Assembly: GCA_945889495.1 (NCBI GenBank)
Contig: CAMDBU010000017.1
Coordinates: forward strand, 1-53,442
DNA length: 53,442 nt
Reading direction: 5' to 3'
Source of the DNA: Syntrophobacter sp. SbD2
GTDB lineage: Bacteria; Desulfobacterota; Binatia; UBA9968
Part shown: positions 51,988 to 53,442 of the stretch, one piece after another
Layout: every line of letters begins with the position of its first letter
How positions within the stretch are numbered: the stretch's first letter is position 1
The notes under the pieces: generated by a model
Told to the model about the DNA's origin: nothing
What the model saw: the letters and a program-made list of their open reading frames with translations, nothing else
Database searches by the model: none
Position numbers and translations under genes: made by a program

Positions 51988-53011
51988 TCCGGTTCTGCTG
52001 CTGACGATTTTTATTATCGCCGTCGCCCTCGCCTTCGACTACGTCAACGGCTTTCATGACGCGGCCAATTCCATCGCTACAGTGGTATCGACGCGGGTCT
52101 TAACACCGACCCAAGGCGTGGTCTGGGCAGCCTTCTGGAATTTCGTCGCCGCTTTTACCTTCGGCACCGCCGTGGCCAAGACCATCGGCAGCGGCTTGCT
52201 CGACGTCAAACAGGTCGACTCCTACGTAATTCTCGCCGCGCTGATCGGCGCCATCGTTTGGGACCTGATCACTTGGTACATCGGCTTGCCGACCAGCTCG
52301 TCGCACGCCTTAATCGGTGGCTACGCCGGCGCCGGCATCGCCAAGGCGGGTTTGGGCATCATCATTCCCGGCGGCTGGATCAATACGATGATTTTTATCA
52401 TCCTCGCACCCATGCTCGGCATGGCGCTGGGCATGATCAATCTCGTGGTCATTCTCAATATATTCAAAAAATCTATTCCGGCCAGCGTCGACCACATATT
52501 CAGACGCGGACAGCTCATCTCAGCGGCGGCCTATAGCCTGGGCCATGGCACCAATGACGCGCAGAAAACCATGGGTATCATCGCCGGTGCGCTGTTTATA
52601 GTCCCGGAGTACCGCGAGTACGTCAGCGACGCCGCCGGCAAACTGTTCATCCCGTTCTGGATCGTATTAATCGCTCACGCCGCCATCGGCCTGGGCACCC
52701 TATCCGGCGGCTGGCGCATCGTCCACACCATGGGCTCGCGCATCACCAAGCTCCAACCCATGGGCGGGTTTGCCGCCGAAGCGGCCGGCGCGATCACTCT
52801 GTTCGGCGCCGCTCATTTCGGCATCCCGGTGTCCACCACCCACACCATCACCGGCGCCATCGTCGGCGTCGGCTCCCTACGCCGGCTGCGCTCGGTGCAC
52901 TGGAATGTCGCCGGCCGCATCGTCTGGGCCTGGATCCTAACCATCCCGGCATCGGCCGCCATGGCGATGCTCTGCTGGCTGCTGATCGACTGGGGGCGGA
53001 AGCTGTTTTAA
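51980..53011 (+). CDS. pit: Low-affinity inorganic phosphate transporter (PiT)
   Basis: This 343-residue membrane transporter has about ten helices and the PiT signatures DYVNGFHDAANSIATVVSTR, GLPTSSSHALIGG, SLGHGTNDAQKTMGII and GIPVSTTHTITGAIVG. It carries phosphate with protons or metal ions, and the same route lets arsenate in. It overlaps the DUF47 gene by 8 bp and follows phoR after 104 bp plus that gene. Having both Pst and Pit in one locus is notable. Confidence 0.94.
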   Translation: MADPVLLLTIFIIAVALAFDYVNGFHDAANSIATVVSTRVLTPTQGVVWAAFWNFVAAFTFGTAVAKTIGSGLLDVKQVDSYVILAALIGAIVWDLITWYIGLPTSSSHALIGGYAGAGIAKAGLGIIIPGGWINTMIFIILAPMLGMALGMINLVVILNIFKKSIPASVDHIFRRGQLISAAAYSLGHGTNDAQKTMGIIAGALFIVPEYREYVSDAAGKLFIPFWIVLIAHAAIGLGTLSGGWRIVHTMGSRITKLQPMGGFAAEAAGAITLFGAAHFGIPVSTTHTITGAIVGVGSLRRLRSVHWNVAGRIVWAWILTIPASAAMAMLCWLLIDWGRKLF

Positions 53012-53442
53012 GTCTAAGGGTTATCCGTCCACCAACGGCGCAAAAACCCACTCAATTTCACTAAAATCCTAAGGTTTGAACCTTCTTGTAGTTAGGCCGT
53101 ATTCTACACAGTGCTTGGCACTAGTTGGAATCAATTGACAATACTCATGAATTTAAGTTAAAAGCTTGGCTATCAGGCCTGCGGCAGCGCGGTTCTCCGG
53201 GGCGTGTTAACCGCCAGCAAATTAGGCAGTCTTGATGTGGAGTATCCGTGCGCAATCCGCGAGTTCGCGACATAAAGCAGACTTCCAACCCCAATTGGAT
53301 ATTTCGCACAACTCGGCCGGTGACTTCGTTGCATTTCGGCCTCCTATTTCGCTGACTGCGGCCGGTTGGTCGGAGCGAAGCGACGCTGGAGTTTTTTTCA
53401 TAGCCTAAGGCTTGAATAAGTTGCAAGTCGGTTTTGTCATTT
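53012..53442. other. Intergenic tail with no clear gene
   Basis: No convincing gene lies in the last 431 bases; an 93-codon minus-strand frame (53145-53426) has no family-like features. A weak hairpin AAGGTT-TG-AACCTT (53071-53084) follows pit and may contribute to termination. A possible sigma70 promoter is TTGACA (53135-53140), 17 bp, then TTAAAA (53158-53163), reading rightward; its -10 is poor. Confidence 0.4.

Noticed and set aside
53145-53426. 93-codon minus-strand frame at the right end
   Set aside because: No ribosome binding site, skewed composition and no recognisable motif; treated as non-coding.
1-53442. CRISPR arrays, tRNA, rRNA, insertion sequences
   Set aside because: I looked for regularly spaced identical repeats, tRNA-like ends and transposase motifs and saw none; the repeats present are small dispersed palindromes.

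Overview
The window looks like a chromosome segment from an uncultured, Gram-negative, fairly GC-rich bacterium. Evidence for this is several lipobox lipoproteins, TctC-type and NMT1-type periplasmic binding proteins, an AmpG-like permease, Ppk1, and Pst/PhoBR of proteobacterial type. The many ACMSD-type amidohydrolases and solute-binding proteins without permeases recall uncultured soil or sediment 'deltaproteobacterial' lineages (Binatota- or Tectomicrobia-like), but I cannot assign a taxon from sequence alone. I see no rRNA, tRNA or CRISPR array.

Region 1 (1-2.3 kb) holds the 3' part of an RloC-like ABC ATPase with a zinc-hook CxxC and a candidate C-terminal anticodon-nuclease-like triad; its Walker A region is missing. 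Region 2 (2.5-21.7 kb) is a catabolic and scavenging zone. It has five amidohydrolase_2 (ACMSD-like) genes, two alpha/beta hydrolases, a Rieske ring-hydroxylating oxygenase, five solute-binding proteins without any permease or ATPase, a class I fumarase, a repeat-domain lipoprotein, and an overlapping DUF5678/retropepsin-like gene pair. The gaps between genes are filled with small dispersed palindromic repeats of at least five kinds. Region 3 (21.9-30 kb) holds a vapBC remnant, a GH84 glycosidase directly upstream of senA and senB (selenoneine biosynthesis, no senC nearby), a secreted TPR-CHAT protease-like protein and an AmpG-like MFS permease.

Region 4 (30-53 kb) is a large phosphate, polyphosphate and arsenate region. 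In order: phoX broken by a 14-bp tandem duplication, an aquaporin with one altered NPA box, a hypothetical gene, a UspA protein, PsiE, a DHp-only orphan protein, ppx, a degenerate ArsC-like protein, sixA, a CHAD protein, ppk1 (opposite strand), a truncated DUF3047 gene, a phytase-like esterase, a divergent pstS paralogue, pstS-pstC-pstA-pstB-phoU-phoB-phoR, and a DUF47-pit pair. Seven candidate Pho boxes (direct repeats with exact 11-bp period, mostly of the form [G/T]TAAC) lie in front of these genes, so the region is probably one PhoB regulon.

The most striking observation is that PhoR is fused in frame to a complete thioredoxin-type arsenate reductase domain, with all four cysteines at the spacing of the classic enzyme. 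A degenerate ArsC relative lies about 12 kb upstream. Phosphate transporters also import arsenate, so the fusion suggests direct physical coupling of phosphate-starvation signalling to arsenate reduction or sensing. I know of no description of such a system.
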